A stretch of 64,000 nucleotides of DNA from Desulfurococcus sp. (GCA_026626905.1 JAPNUX010000008.1:1-64000); one strand, 5' to 3'; counted from the first letter of the stretch, positions 9,201-17,787 are shown. The notes: generated from the letters alone by a model not told the origin. Numbers and translations: made by a program.

Positions 9201-9844
9201 TATCCTAGAATCCAGAGGAGCCTCTCAATACTCCTCCCACTCCTCATAATGCTATCCACGTCGTCAGCTATGACTACACTAGGCTTAACCATCAGGGAGC
9301 CAGCTCTCCTGGATAGAAAGCTATTAGTTACCAGGAGGATCCTGTAGTCGCCGCTAGACGTGCGTTTAAGCACCTCTTCTCTCCTTCCCCGGCTACTCGA
9401 GGAGTCATACGCTATTATCATGGATTCATCAAAGCCTACCCTAGTGGAAGCGTCGAGCAGCCTACTATACACTTGCCTTAGGAGAGTCCTAGTGGGTACA
9501 ACGTAGAGAACCCGTTTCCCCTTTAAAGCAGCGTACAGCGCGTAGACTGTTATAAGAGTCGTCTTACCCATGCCTGTCGGAGCAATTAGAACCGTGTTCT
9601 CCCCTGAAGTAAGCCTTTTCAACCATACCCTCTGAGCACCCCAGGGTTCCAGCCCGCCGGTAGCCTTAGTGAAGAAAGCTGAGAACTCCTGAAACTCTTC
9701 TTCAACCACATTCTTATAGACGGGTAGAATACTACTAGTACTACACTTCCTGCAGGAGCCGTAGGCTTCAAGTTCACTGGAGTAAACGTCGCCGCCGCAA
9801 AGAGGGCAGAAACCTTTGTACAAGGGATCCATAGAGTTAAGCAT
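6206..9844 (-). CDS. rgy: Reverse gyrase
   Basis: Reverse gyrase introduces positive supercoils and is the hallmark of hyperthermophiles. The 1212 residues contain, in order, an N-terminal zinc finger (C13, C16, C31, C34), a superfamily 2 helicase half with Walker A APTGMGKTT and motif II IADDVD, and a type IA topoisomerase half starting at the Toprim motif VVESPTKAKTIARFFG. A second zinc finger (CRVC...CPRC) follows, and the catalytic tyrosine lies in LITYHRTDSHY. No intein is seen and the length is normal. A TATA-like TTTTAAACG lies upstream of the ATG at 9844. It converges on alba. Confidence 0.97.
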   Translation of the reverse strand: MLNSMDPLYKGFCPLCGGDVYSSELEAYGSCRKCSTSSILPVYKNVVEEEFQEFSAFFTKATGGLEPWGAQRVWLKRLTSGENTVLIAPTGMGKTTLITVYALYAALKGKRVLYVVPTRTLLRQVYSRLLDASTRVGFDESMIIAYDSSSSRGRREEVLKRTSSGDYRILLVTNSFLSRRAGSLMVKPSVVIADDVDSIMRSGRSIERLLWILGYNEEVIGLAKRKFSLLWKLMVSSTFNNSDKHVELAREYIEVDSELERRLSEASRSQFIAASATGRMKGLMGRVLRELLRIDVSGVTVYGRDVTDSYALVEPGSLAETLVGLVRRLGAGGIIYIAPRHPFKSEILEELKRALEQLTAAGFRIGEATPGNILRLTRRELDLLVGSASYYGSSVRGIDAPEAIKYVVFAGSPVFTVKLDSLLASPNMTIRILLELSTSEGDSWARSKVTELRRLVYTLSPGELRLLRLALSGRIAEEALTVSEKLASRYLEVKRIYEETLSRIKSLLDEKKVWRVGSITLVSTGSEYTALIPDVMTYIQASGRTSRLHGTRMTHGISIILEYRDLENVVKGLEARMKWVSRELEFRDLGELDLEVEVEKARKTREDTRGAEGLRYKAILLVVESPTKAKTIARFFGRPVARRLGDVVVYEIPAKIGGEIVHFNIMSTRGHIFDLTTSSEGVYGVYIKAGRVSPVYETIKKCRVCGTQFTTGDSCPRCGSRVFSDSKSIVAALRKMASEVDEVYIATDPDVEGEKIAYDVYLAVKYYNKSVWRIELHEITVEELLKALQRRRAVNTRLVEAEVYRRVLDRLVGFKLSDELKSAYKLRNMGAGRVQTPTLGLIIDRFREHVKRRGKRVVFKLGEPLNTSYSILVDKGSELLSRFKEAKRLRLVRTSESEIVVSPKPPYTTDELLADAARLGFPTSLAMRIAQQLFEAGLITYHRTDSHYVSSTGIGVALKYLEDKGLKKLAKPSHWGSPGTHEAIRPVYPYDAEGLLKAVTEGVLNVVIPLTGLHLKLYDLIFKRFTGSQMKSFNAVKSTYSVYLDDVKLGELELIVDILEHGFNVLSGVKVVEALKGVDALEVDVVSVEVHDSSSIPLYSEGELVSVMKNLGLGRPSTYSKIIESLKRHGYVVSSRRKLKLVPTKKGMEAYSYIASRYPDLVSIEATRRLEESIDAIASGLVDASVLIHELTLRLGVLDVFTRGEVALSTSS

Positions 9845-10242
9845 TGAAATCCCTGTTGAATCAATGGCGTAATGAATTTACGTTTAAAAGACATGGTTGA
9901 AGTAATACCGTAGTTGATAATGTCTCTGCAGCATTTATCGTGATCCCATCCTTACTCAGACCCAGCCTCCTGCACCAGGAACCTCAGCAAACCTCATGCG
10001 CTGTAATGAAAGATATCCATGAAACCAAGCATTATTTTGAGAGCAGCCCCTACCCCTGGATTAGCGAGTTGAGAATACCCGCACACTCTACTAGCGGCTA
10101 GCGGATTCTACCTTATGTGAAGAAGAGTATCATACGCGTTGAGAACTGCCTTAACTAACCATGAAAGTGCTCTGGTTGCAGGGTTAATCTACCCTAGAAC
10201 CCAGGGATTAGTCTATCCATGAGGCTTTGAAAATCCTTGATA
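9845..10242. other. 398 bp without a recognisable gene
   Basis: The stretch between the rgy start and the hisS stop has stops in all frames, and no tRNA or guide RNA signature was seen on either strand. The part next to 9844 carries the rgy promoter (TTTTAAACG on the minus strand). The remainder may be eroded sequence. Confidence 0.5.
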
Positions 10243-11559
10243 TCAAGTACTAGGTTTACTCCTATTTGTTTTCTTAATCCACTCGAGTAGTTTGTCCCCG
10301 CTGTCTAATTCAATAGCGACCTGTTCTCCTGTGTGGAGATTCTTAACTGTCAGGGATTTAGATTCAAGCTCTCTTCTACCTATAACTACTGCTATATCAG
10401 CGTTCAGCCTGCTAGCATAGCTTAAAGCCCGTGATATGGAGCGCGTCCTGTAGGGGATTAGAGTTAAATCCTCCTCTGCTAGCTTCCTTAAGAGGTTGTA
10501 TCCAGCTTTAAGTGGTACATCCTCGAGCATTACGATCACCACGCTAATCCTCCTTGGTAGAACATTCTCGGGGGCCAGTAGTAGTGCCACTCTATCTAAG
10601 CCTAGAGCTAGACCTGTTGAATACTCGTACTCACCGCCGTAGACCCTGGTTAACCCATCATATCTTCCACCTCCCCCTATGCTTACATCTAAGCCTCCAG
10701 TAGCCTTGTACTCGAATATCAGTCCAGTGTAGTATGCTAGCCCTCTTACAAGCCGTGGCTCGTAGATCGCCTGGAAGCCCAGCTCCTTCAACTGCTCTAT
10801 GAACTCTCTCGTAGCCTCCATACTGGCCTCCACGCTAGAGTACTCCTCCCCCCTTAGGATACCTGCATCCTTTAACAAGTTTAACGCGTCATCCATGCTG
10901 CTCTCCAGGAGCTTTAATAGTATTTCAGCATGCTCCTCTCTACCGGTTTTCTCTAAGACTAGTTTAACAGCGTCGCTGACTCTATCCTTGTCTATTAAGT
11001 GGAGTACCTGGTCCTGTTCATCCACGGTTAACCCTATTCCATTCAGTAGAGCCCGGTGTAAGGCTACATTACCCACGACATAGTAGTGTTTAACCCCAAG
11101 CTTCTCTAGGAAGCTGCTGGCTGTGAAAGCTGCTGAGAGATCGGCGTTTACATCAGGGTCTCCTATCACCTCTAAACCCCCTTGCCAGAACTCCCTGTAC
11201 CTGGCTTTCTGGGGTTCCTCGTACCTGAAGCATTGGGCTACATAGTATAGTCTAATAGGCTTCGGGAGCCCCCGCATGCCTCTGAGATAAGCTCTGATGA
11301 TGCTGGCTGTCACCTCGGGTCTCAACGCTAGGGTTCTCCCGGCTTTATCCTGGAATACATACATTGACTTCTTGATCTCCTCACCGCTCTTAGCCTCGAA
11401 GAGCTTAAAGTACTCTACTGTAGGCGTTATAATCGGCTTGAAACCATGCTTTCTAGATGTCTCCTTGAACAGCTCGAAGAGGTACTCTTGTAGCTCGGCT
11501 TCAACACCTGTTACATCCCTCATGCCTCTTGGAGGATTCAGTATGTCCTCTGAGCTCAT
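10243..11559 (-). CDS. hisS: Histidyl-tRNA synthetase
   Basis: This class II enzyme charges tRNA-His. Motif 1 is in the N-terminal NPPRGMRDVTG region. The motif 2 strands TLALRPEVTASIIRAY and YYVAQCFRYEEPQKARYREFWQ lie near residues 76-130. The two His-specific segments are LVRGLAYYTGLIFEY near residue 265 and GGGGRYDGL near residue 295. Motif 3, GLALGLDRVALLL, lies near residue 320. The C-terminal anticodon-binding domain completes the 438 residues. The gene begins 2 bases after the stop of the splicing endonuclease subunit, so the two probably form an operon. Confidence 0.96.
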   Translation of the reverse strand: MSSEDILNPPRGMRDVTGVEAELQEYLFELFKETSRKHGFKPIITPTVEYFKLFEAKSGEEIKKSMYVFQDKAGRTLALRPEVTASIIRAYLRGMRGLPKPIRLYYVAQCFRYEEPQKARYREFWQGGLEVIGDPDVNADLSAAFTASSFLEKLGVKHYYVVGNVALHRALLNGIGLTVDEQDQVLHLIDKDRVSDAVKLVLEKTGREEHAEILLKLLESSMDDALNLLKDAGILRGEEYSSVEASMEATREFIEQLKELGFQAIYEPRLVRGLAYYTGLIFEYKATGGLDVSIGGGGRYDGLTRVYGGEYEYSTGLALGLDRVALLLAPENVLPRRISVVIVMLEDVPLKAGYNLLRKLAEEDLTLIPYRTRSISRALSYASRLNADIAVVIGRRELESKSLTVKNLHTGEQVAIELDSGDKLLEWIKKTNRSKPST

Positions 11560-11561
11560 GG

Positions 11562-12089
11562 TTAACCCGCCTCCAGGCTTACCTTCCCGGCTTCATAGTA
11601 CGTTACATCGCCCTGCAAGCTGACTATAGCGAGAACCAAGCTGAGGCTGTTGCTTCTAGCATCCTCTACCTCCTTCATTAACTCTTGTATGCTGACCTCT
11701 CTCTTCTCCTCGAGCACACGGACAATCCTTAGGCTACCATGCTTATCTCTCACAAGGAATCTACCCTGCCCGAGTATCTGCACCCTTCTTCCTCTATCCC
11801 TTAAATCCTTGTAGACTAGGAGCTGCGGCCAGAAGAAATCCTTGAAGCAGCTGGGGGCCTCCTCCATCAGGGACCCCAAGCTCTCTAAGACTACCCCCCT
11901 CCTAGTTTCAACCACCGCTCTACCCTCAAGGATTAAATACGATACTTCGACGAGGTCGAGTATTAATCCCTCCTCGCTCCTCCTGCCAAACCACTTCTCG
12001 ACGAGGGCTTCAATACTAGGTTGATCTACGACAACCCCCCTGCATGTTGCTGTATCGAAGACTACTCTTGGAGCTCCACTTCTACTCAA
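11562..12089 (-). CDS. tRNA-splicing endonuclease, structural (non-catalytic) subunit
   Basis: The C-terminal half carries the EndA signature VYKDLRDRGRRVQILGQGRFLV near residues 112-133. The later catalytic His and Lys of the Y-H-K triad are not where the family has them: after FLV the sequence reads RDKHGSLRIVRV and no AHSVRK-like helix follows. Crenarchaeal splicing endonuclease is an alpha2-beta2 enzyme whose beta subunit has lost these residues, which fits well. The catalytic partner is not in the window. Introns in both window tRNAs at position 37/38 are the kind of substrate this enzyme cuts. It lies upstream of hisS. Confidence 0.72.
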   Translation of the reverse strand: MSRSGAPRVVFDTATCRGVVVDQPSIEALVEKWFGRRSEEGLILDLVEVSYLILEGRAVVETRRGVVLESLGSLMEEAPSCFKDFFWPQLLVYKDLRDRGRRVQILGQGRFLVRDKHGSLRIVRVLEEKREVSIQELMKEVEDARSNSLSLVLAIVSLQGDVTYYEAGKVSLEAG

Positions 12090-12167
12090 AGCACTCCACC
12101 TTTGAACGGTATCCAGTTAACTACTTATAACGCAACAGGGCTCCTAATTAGTATCTAGGTGGTATGC

Positions 12168-13238
12168 ATGAATAGTACACCCTATCCATTGAAAGTGAGA
12201 GCAGTATGGTTTAACGATGAGTCAGGAGAAGTATGCTGGCTGAACACTCTTAAGCTTCCATTCCAGGAGGAGGTTAACTGTAGTAGCAGCCCTGAGAGAA
12301 TCGCCAAAGCCATAGTAGACATGGAGATACGAGGGGCACCCGCTATAGGAGTTGCAGCCGCCTTAGCTGTAGGAGCCTACGCTCTCAGAGTGAGTAGCCT
12401 CCCTCTTCAAGCCTTCATAGAGAATGTTAGAAGAGCTGTGGAAACCTTAAGGAGAACACGGCCAACAGCCTTCAACCTCTTCTACGCTCTAGCTAGAGTT
12501 GAAAGAGCCCTCGAGAAGCATAGCTCACAGGGTCTACAGCCTGAAGCCATAGCAAATGGAATCCTTGAGGAAGCGTTAAGAATAATGCAGGAGGATATAG
12601 AGGCTAACATCAGGATAGGCGAGTATGGAGCAGAGTTAATCCAGGATGGAGCAACAATACTAACACATTGTAATGCAGGTGCCCTTGCAACCTCTGCTTT
12701 CGGGACTGCTGAAGCTGTTATGCGGGTAGCCTGGTATAAAGGTAAGAGGATAAAAGTTATAGCAACTGAAACCAGGCCGATGCTGCAGGGTGCTAGGCTA
12801 ACTGTATGGGAGCTCCTAAAGGAGGGGATACCAGTCTCATTGATCACTGATAACATGGCTGGATACATTATGAGAAAAGGTCTTGTAGACGTGGTTATTG
12901 TAGGCGCTGATAGAGTGACAAGAGAGGGTTTCGTTGTCAACAAGATCGGTACTTACATGATAGCTCTTGCAGCTAAGAGGCATGGTATCCCATTCTATGT
13001 TGCAGCACCAACAAGCACAATAGACCTGTCAAGCACAGTAGATGATATCGTGATCGAGGAAAGAGATCCAAGAGAAGTAAAATACGTGATGGGTAGGCCT
13101 ATAACAATTGAAGAAGTTAACGCGTTAAACTACGCGTTCGATATAACAGACCCGGATCTCGTGTCAGCCATAATAACAGAGAGGGGGGTCGTGTACCCCC
13201 CGTTCCCCGAGAATCTTAGGAGGATACTGGGCGGTTAA
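12168..13238 (+). CDS. mtnA: Methylthioribose-1-phosphate isomerase-like protein (MtnA, eIF2B-alpha family)
   Basis: The protein has the eIF2B-related isomerase fold. The family landmarks are MEIRGAPAIGVAAALA near residue 50, the catalytic cysteine in THCNAGALAT near residue 165, TETRPMLQGARLTVWEL near residue 200, and the catalytic aspartate in VGADRV followed by VVNKIGTY near residue 245. MtnA isomerises 5-methylthioribose-1-phosphate in methionine salvage. Archaeal relatives also act on ribose 1,5-bisphosphate, so the substrate is not certain, but the ETRP-LQGARLT signature favours MtnA. The ATG at 12168 follows GGTGGT with four bases spacing and is chosen over GTG 12159. Confidence 0.88.
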   Translation: MNSTPYPLKVRAVWFNDESGEVCWLNTLKLPFQEEVNCSSSPERIAKAIVDMEIRGAPAIGVAAALAVGAYALRVSSLPLQAFIENVRRAVETLRRTRPTAFNLFYALARVERALEKHSSQGLQPEAIANGILEEALRIMQEDIEANIRIGEYGAELIQDGATILTHCNAGALATSAFGTAEAVMRVAWYKGKRIKVIATETRPMLQGARLTVWELLKEGIPVSLITDNMAGYIMRKGLVDVVIVGADRVTREGFVVNKIGTYMIALAAKRHGIPFYVAAPTSTIDLSSTVDDIVIEERDPREVKYVMGRPITIEEVNALNYAFDITDPDLVSAIITERGVVYPPFPENLRRILGG

Positions 13239-13308
13239 GCAGTCTCTAATTAACCTGCCAACACTATTTATTTTAACTCAGCGAGTTTAGAAGATAGGGG
13301 GATACATT

Positions 13309-13572
13309 TTGACGATATACTGGGAGAGATGCAGCTTCTGTGGATCCTATGAACCAGTGCTCCAGTGCACTCTATTCCCGGATATGAGCGTGGATGCTAA
13401 GTGCTGCCTCTCATGCCCTAAGAGAAGCGTGTGCCCGAGGCCTGCGTGGAGCTTTAGGATACCTGCTGCGAGAAGACACTCCGAGGAATCTGAGAGTAGC
13501 TCTCAGTCGAGGAAGAAGCTGCTGGACTTGCTTGAGAGAATAGAGGAGGAGCAGAAGAAGAGCACGGTTTAA
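13309..13572 (+). CDS. Small cysteine-rich (zinc-binding?) protein, unknown function
   Basis: I do not recognise this 87-residue protein. It begins at a TTG (MTIYWERCSFCGSYEP) and has a CxxC at residues 8-11, single cysteines around residue 20, a CCLSC cluster near residues 32-36 and a further Cys near residue 42. This suits one or two zinc sites. The C-terminal half is charged and helical (LLDLLERIEEEQKK). It ends within 4 bases of the convergent PCNA gene. A regulatory or RNA-binding zinc protein is possible but unproven. Confidence 0.6.
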   Translation: MTIYWERCSFCGSYEPVLQCTLFPDMSVDAKCCLSCPKRSVCPRPAWSFRIPAARRHSEESESSSQSRKKLLDLLERIEEEQKKSTV

Positions 13573-14324
13573 CCAATCCTAGGTACAATCCAGTATGTTA
13601 TTCTACCGCCACCCTCCAACTCGTATTCTACTTTCAGCGGCTTATCACTATCGAATGATATGGTTACGTGCTTAGAGGCTGCTGCAGGCTTAACTGTTGC
13701 TGCGAGAAGGTCGACGCTGTATACTGCGCGAGCTTTACTAGCAGTCGAGTACAGGTAGATGAGGGGAGAGCCCTCACTGTACTCCCCGATGTACTCTCTC
13801 TGCTGCTCAACTGCTCTTACAATCAGCTTGTTATCCTGGTATGCGAACTCCGCTTCCTCGCTAATTGCTTTTAGATCCCCCACCATGTTCTTATAGTCGT
13901 CGACGAGCATTTTAACGGTTACACTCAGCTCTAGATTTAAGTCTGGAACAGGCTCTGGAATCCTTGGTAGTAGCTCCACTTGGAAGGCTCTTTCTACACC
14001 AGTCTTCCTATCCTTGAACATTATGTTCAATACGTTAGCGGATCTATCAAGCTCTAATACTACGAGGTCGTTGCGGCTTCCACGCCTCATAACTTTATTC
14101 AAGCTCATGGATGACACAGTAAACTGCTCTTCCCCATCTAAACTGTACTCTTCGAAAGATGAGGCTGGAATACCAACCACTGTCAGCATAGATTTATCAG
14201 GGCTGAGGACTCTAACCTCCAGGGCGGAGGGTGTTGCGTGTAGAGGTGCTTCATCAGTAATCTTTGCTATAGCCTGCACTATATACTTCAGGTGGGATGC
14301 ATTCGAGTATACAGCCCTAAACAT
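13569..14324 (-). CDS. pcn: PCNA sliding clamp
   Basis: PCNA encircles DNA and tethers polymerases, ligase and nucleases. The 251 residues show two repeated domains. The first has the VLSPDKSMLTVVGIPASSFEEY pattern and the interdomain LLPRIPEP linker near residue 125. The second has VKMLVDDYKNMVGDLKAISEEAEF. The C-terminal strand ends in RITYWIVPRIG, matching the archaeal C-terminus. Crenarchaea often have several PCNA paralogues; which one this is cannot be decided here. The ATG is at 14322-14324. Confidence 0.95.
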   Translation of the reverse strand: MFRAVYSNASHLKYIVQAIAKITDEAPLHATPSALEVRVLSPDKSMLTVVGIPASSFEEYSLDGEEQFTVSSMSLNKVMRRGSRNDLVVLELDRSANVLNIMFKDRKTGVERAFQVELLPRIPEPVPDLNLELSVTVKMLVDDYKNMVGDLKAISEEAEFAYQDNKLIVRAVEQQREYIGEYSEGSPLIYLYSTASKARAVYSVDLLAATVKPAAASKHVTISFDSDKPLKVEYELEGGGRITYWIVPRIG

Positions 14325-14508
14325 CTACTCCACCCGTTAACCCTGGGGTCACTTCATGCCTACCGGGAGTTATATAAGTGCATGCCGCTTAGTCCACGTG
14401 AATGAATACTTCTACTCCTCAACTCCTATGTATCTAATACCGTGGAAACTAAACAAATAAATATAATAACTACCTATACATACTAGTATTATTGGCAGGC
14501 GGTACGCA

Positions 14509-15090
14509 ATGCTCGTGGAAATTCTATTCTACGGGAGAGGTGGGCAGGGAGCTGTCACAGCTGCAAACATACTAGTGGAGGCCGCTATGATGAGTGGCCT
14601 GCATGGACAGGGGTTCCCGTTCTTCGGTGCTGAGAGGCGGGGGGCACCTGTTACAGCCTTCGCTAGAATCAGTGATAAGCCTATCCTCAGGCACGGCATG
14701 TTCAGAGAGGCTGATGTCATAGTAGTACTAGATCGCGGGCTACTTGACCTGGGGTTTGTGAAGTCAGGGGTTCTAAAGAGTAACGGGACTGTAATAGTCA
14801 ATACTGATGAGAGCAGTATACCTATTGATAAAATCAATATTAGCGGCCGTGCGAGAGTATACAGCGTTAACGCGACTAGAATAGCAAGAGAGCTAGGGCT
14901 AGTTATTGCCGGGTGGCCCGTGGTTAACACTAGCATGCTTGGAGCACTAGCCAGGGCGACAGGGCTCGTAGACGTGGAGACTATTAGCAAGGCCATCGCC
15001 GAGTACTTCGAGAACAGCAAGATCGGGATTCTCAACGCTGAAGCAGCTAGACGTGCTTACAGTGAAACCAGGCTCATAATGGAGGTGTAA
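14509..15090 (+). CDS. porG: Pyruvate:ferredoxin oxidoreductase, gamma subunit
   Basis: This is the first gene of a four-gene operon for 2-oxoacid:ferredoxin oxidoreductase, which oxidatively decarboxylates pyruvate (or a related oxoacid) to acyl-CoA and reduced ferredoxin. The gamma domain is clear: YGRGGQGAVTAANIL near residue 6, then GFPFFGAERRGAPVTAFARI, then GWPVVNTSMLGALA near residue 135. It is 193 residues, a normal length. An AT-rich promoter (AAATAAATATAAT around 14453-14466) and an AGGCGGT ribosome binding site precede the ATG. porD follows after 3 bases. Confidence 0.93.
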   Translation: MLVEILFYGRGGQGAVTAANILVEAAMMSGLHGQGFPFFGAERRGAPVTAFARISDKPILRHGMFREADVIVVLDRGLLDLGFVKSGVLKSNGTVIVNTDESSIPIDKINISGRARVYSVNATRIARELGLVIAGWPVVNTSMLGALARATGLVDVETISKAIAEYFENSKIGILNAEAARRAYSETRLIMEV

Positions 15091-15093
15091 GCC

Positions 15094-15375
15094 TTGAATG
15101 TAAGGATCACTCCCGTTGAGAGCGGTGTCCTCCCGTTAACAAAACCTAGCATCGGGGTAGCCGGTAAAACCGGTGTGTGGAGAACTGAGAGGCCTGTAGT
15201 AGACCAGGGTAAGTGCACAAGGTGCTTCCTATGCGAGATTTACTGTCCAGTTAACACTATAAGAGTTGAACCAGACTCTGGTGTCGCTATCAACTACGAT
15301 TACTGCAAGGGATGTGGTATCTGCGCTGATGTATGCCCTGTTAACGCTATAAGCATGGTTGAAGAGGGGATCTAA
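15094..15375 (+). CDS. porD: Pyruvate:ferredoxin oxidoreductase, delta subunit (2[4Fe-4S] ferredoxin)
   Basis: This 93-residue electron-transfer subunit carries two complete [4Fe-4S] motifs, CTRCFLCEIYCP and CKGCGICADVCP, near residues 39-50 and 71-82. It passes electrons from the thiamine diphosphate centre of the beta subunit to soluble ferredoxin. The start is a TTG three bases after porG, and the stop abuts the porA ATG, so translation is probably coupled. Confidence 0.93.
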   Translation: MNVRITPVESGVLPLTKPSIGVAGKTGVWRTERPVVDQGKCTRCFLCEIYCPVNTIRVEPDSGVAINYDYCKGCGICADVCPVNAISMVEEGI

Positions 15376-16557
15376 ATGGGTGTGAGGAAAGCTCTCACAG
15401 GCAACTACTCTGTAGCCTACGCTGTCAAGCTAGCCAAGCCTGATGTTATAGCAGCATACCCTATAACCCCTCAAACTAGCATTGTAGAGAAGCTTGCCGA
15501 GTTCATTGAAAGCGGGGAGCTTAAGGCATCCATGATTAGAGTTGAATCAGAGCACTCGGCGCTAGCAGCCTGTTTCGGAGCAGCTATAGCGGGTGCAAGA
15601 GTTTTCACGGCGACGAGTAGCCAGGGTCTACTATATATGCATGAAGTTGTCCACTGGGCTTCGAGGGTGAGGATCCCAATGGTTATGGCTATAGTCTCAA
15701 GAACCATAAATGCGCCGTGGAATATATGGCCTGATCACAGCGACTTCATGGATCAGCGTGATGCAGGGTGGATAATGGGCTACGCCATGGATAACCAGGA
15801 GGTTCTAGACCTCACTATCCAGGCATTCAAGATAAGCGAGCACCCCTCAGTATACTTACCAGTTATGATCGGTCTTGAAGGATTCATACTAGGGCATACA
15901 ACAATGCCTGTCGAGATACCCGATGAGAAGCTAGTTGACGAGTGGCTTGGATCACGCAGGCAGGGATACGTGGTGGATGGTAGTACCCCTCTAGCTGTTG
16001 GGGGATTAACAATGCCTGAGGATACCGAGGATATATTCTACGGTATTCAGGAAGCTATGGAGAAATCAAAGAAGATTATTCGAGATGTAAGCAGAGAGTA
16101 CAGTAAGCTCTTCAATAGAAACTATACTGGTCTAACTGAGTGCTTTAAGTGTAGTGACGCTAAGTACATAGCTGTCTCAATGGGTGCTTGGAGCGGCGAT
16201 CTCATGGAGGCAGTGGATGCATTAAGGAGAGATGGATACCCAGTGGGTGTTCTACGCTTGAGATTCTACAGGCCGTTCCCAGCTGAAGATATATGGGAAG
16301 TGGCTGGAGGCGTCAAGGGAATCATAGTATACGATAGGTCAATTAGCTTCGGCTCCTATGGACCGATATACGTGGATCTCGTGGGCAGCCTCACAGCTTA
16401 CACGAGGAGCCTCCCCTACACATCTAACATTGTAGCGGGAATAGCAGGAGTTAACGTTACAGCAGAAGACTTCTACAAGCTTACAAAGGAGTTCGTGGAT
16501 ACTATTGAGAAAGGCGAGCAGCCGCCTAGTTTCCAGTGGGTTAGAGTAAGGAGGTGA
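15376..16557 (+). CDS. porA: Pyruvate:ferredoxin oxidoreductase, alpha subunit
   Basis: The alpha subunit binds the oxoacid and contributes the pyrimidine-binding part of the cofactor site. The 393 residues contain AAYPITPQTSIVEKLAEF near residue 25, the RVESEHSALAACFGAAIAGARVFTATSSQG block in two parts near residues 55-85, and the PVGVLRLRFYRPFP segment near residue 295. The sequence fits pyruvate-type enzymes best (APWNIWPDHSDFMDQRD), but 2-oxoisovalerate specificity cannot be excluded. It overlaps the porB reading frame slightly. Confidence 0.92.
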   Translation: MGVRKALTGNYSVAYAVKLAKPDVIAAYPITPQTSIVEKLAEFIESGELKASMIRVESEHSALAACFGAAIAGARVFTATSSQGLLYMHEVVHWASRVRIPMVMAIVSRTINAPWNIWPDHSDFMDQRDAGWIMGYAMDNQEVLDLTIQAFKISEHPSVYLPVMIGLEGFILGHTTMPVEIPDEKLVDEWLGSRRQGYVVDGSTPLAVGGLTMPEDTEDIFYGIQEAMEKSKKIIRDVSREYSKLFNRNYTGLTECFKCSDAKYIAVSMGAWSGDLMEAVDALRRDGYPVGVLRLRFYRPFPAEDIWEVAGGVKGIIVYDRSISFGSYGPIYVDLVGSLTAYTRSLPYTSNIVAGIAGVNVTAEDFYKLTKEFVDTIEKGEQPPSFQWVRVRR

Positions 16558-16562
16558 TATGT

Positions 16563-17465
16563 GTGACGGTGAGGCCTAAACCCCCATTACCCTACAAGAT
16601 GAGGGATGTAGTATTACCCGGGGATGCAGCATGCCCTGGATGCCCGATACCAATAGCATGGAAGGTTCTTTCAGCAGTATTCGGCGAGAAAATGGTGCTT
16701 GTTATACCGGCAAGCTGCTCTTCTGTTGTTGTTGGAACATACCCGTACCACTCGCTGAAAACAAGTATTATACACGTCCCCTTCGCTTCAGCTGCAGCAG
16801 TAGCTTCAGGCGTTGCCGAAGCCCTCGAGAAACGTGGCTTAAGCGATATTCAGGTTATAGCGTGGGCAGGCGACGGTGGTACAGCTGACATAGGAATGGC
16901 TAGCTTGAGTGGTGCAGCTGAGAGGAACAGCAACATAATATACATAATGTACGATAATGAAGCATACATGAATACCGGCATCCAGAGGAGCTCTTCAACT
17001 CCTATGGGAGCCTGGACTACTACGACGCCTATTAAGGGGAAGCTGGAGCCTAAGAAGGATGTCGCGAAAATAATGATAGCTCACGGCGTACCCTACGTGG
17101 CTACAGCAAGTATAGCATATCCCCACGACCTCTACAGCAAGCTCCAGAAGGCTAGAGAAGTAAAAGGCTTCAGGTACATTCAGATCCATGCTCCATGTCC
17201 TATCGGCTGGAGATTCGACCCAAGGTATACTGTAAGAGTAGCCAGGCTTGCAGTTGAGACAGGGCTCTGGGTACTCTACGAGTACTATAATGGTAGACTG
17301 GTGATTTCAAGCCCGAGTAGGGCATTCATGGATCCATCTAAGAGGAAGCCAATTGAAGAATACCTTAAACTACAAGGAAGATTCAAGGGAGTGTCAGGTG
17401 AAGTTGTAGAAGAGATCAAGAGGTACGTGGAAGCTAACTGGGAGTGGATTAGAAAACACATGTAG
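16563..17465 (+). CDS. porB: Pyruvate:ferredoxin oxidoreductase, beta subunit (ThDP-binding)
   Basis: The beta subunit binds thiamine diphosphate and one [4Fe-4S] cluster. The CPGCPI cysteines lie near residue 20, with ASCSS near residue 50 and a further Cys in HAPCPIG near residue 210. The ThDP motif GDGGTADIGMASLSGAAERN, continuing to the essential Asn in DNEAYMNTG, lies near residues 100-135. A GTG at 16563 is chosen because a very strong AGGAGGTGA lies 5 bases upstream; a GTG at 16554 overlaps that site. It is last in the operon and converges on the Sec61-beta gene. Confidence 0.92.
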   Translation: MTVRPKPPLPYKMRDVVLPGDAACPGCPIPIAWKVLSAVFGEKMVLVIPASCSSVVVGTYPYHSLKTSIIHVPFASAAAVASGVAEALEKRGLSDIQVIAWAGDGGTADIGMASLSGAAERNSNIIYIMYDNEAYMNTGIQRSSSTPMGAWTTTTPIKGKLEPKKDVAKIMIAHGVPYVATASIAYPHDLYSKLQKAREVKGFRYIQIHAPCPIGWRFDPRYTVRVARLAVETGLWVLYEYYNGRLVISSPSRAFMDPSKRKPIEEYLKLQGRFKGVSGEVVEEIKRYVEANWEWIRKHM

Positions 17466-17470
17466 CACAA

Positions 17471-17650
17471 CTATGCTATAGGAGCAATCTTAGATAGAAT
17501 TATTATGCCTACAGTGAATGCAATCATTAACGCCACGAAGACAGAAGGCTTAAGCTTTATACCCTCATCACTCTCCTCGTAATACCTGATTAATCCTGCT
17601 GCAGAGAACATCCCGGGTGTTTCTCTCCTGCGCTTACCCTTTCTGCTCAT
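17471..17650 (-). CDS. Sec61-beta / SecG-like preprotein translocase subunit
   Basis: This 59-residue gene is easily missed because of its length. The product starts MSRKGKRRRETPGMFSAAGL and continues IRYYEESDEGIKLKPSVFVA, then ends in one hydrophobic helix of about 18 residues. A basic N-terminus, the AAGLIRYYEE segment, a KLKP turn and a C-terminal membrane anchor match archaeal Sec61-beta, the small tail-anchored subunit of the SecY translocon. The ATG follows a run of G's. EMC3/YidC-like insertase and L24e genes lie nearby, so membrane-protein biogenesis genes cluster here. Confidence 0.85.
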   Translation of the reverse strand: MSRKGKRRRETPGMFSAAGLIRYYEESDEGIKLKPSVFVALMIAFTVGIIILSKIAPIA

Positions 17651-17787
17651 CTATCCCCCCTCAACTGTAATATGGGAATCCAGGTCTAGTTATAGTTATC
17701 CAGGATTAAAAGCCTCGTAGTGGAAGGTTAATTAAGTTGAGTTCACTCATGGATCAAGTTGTCAACTATAGAGCCGGGTAGCTGGTA

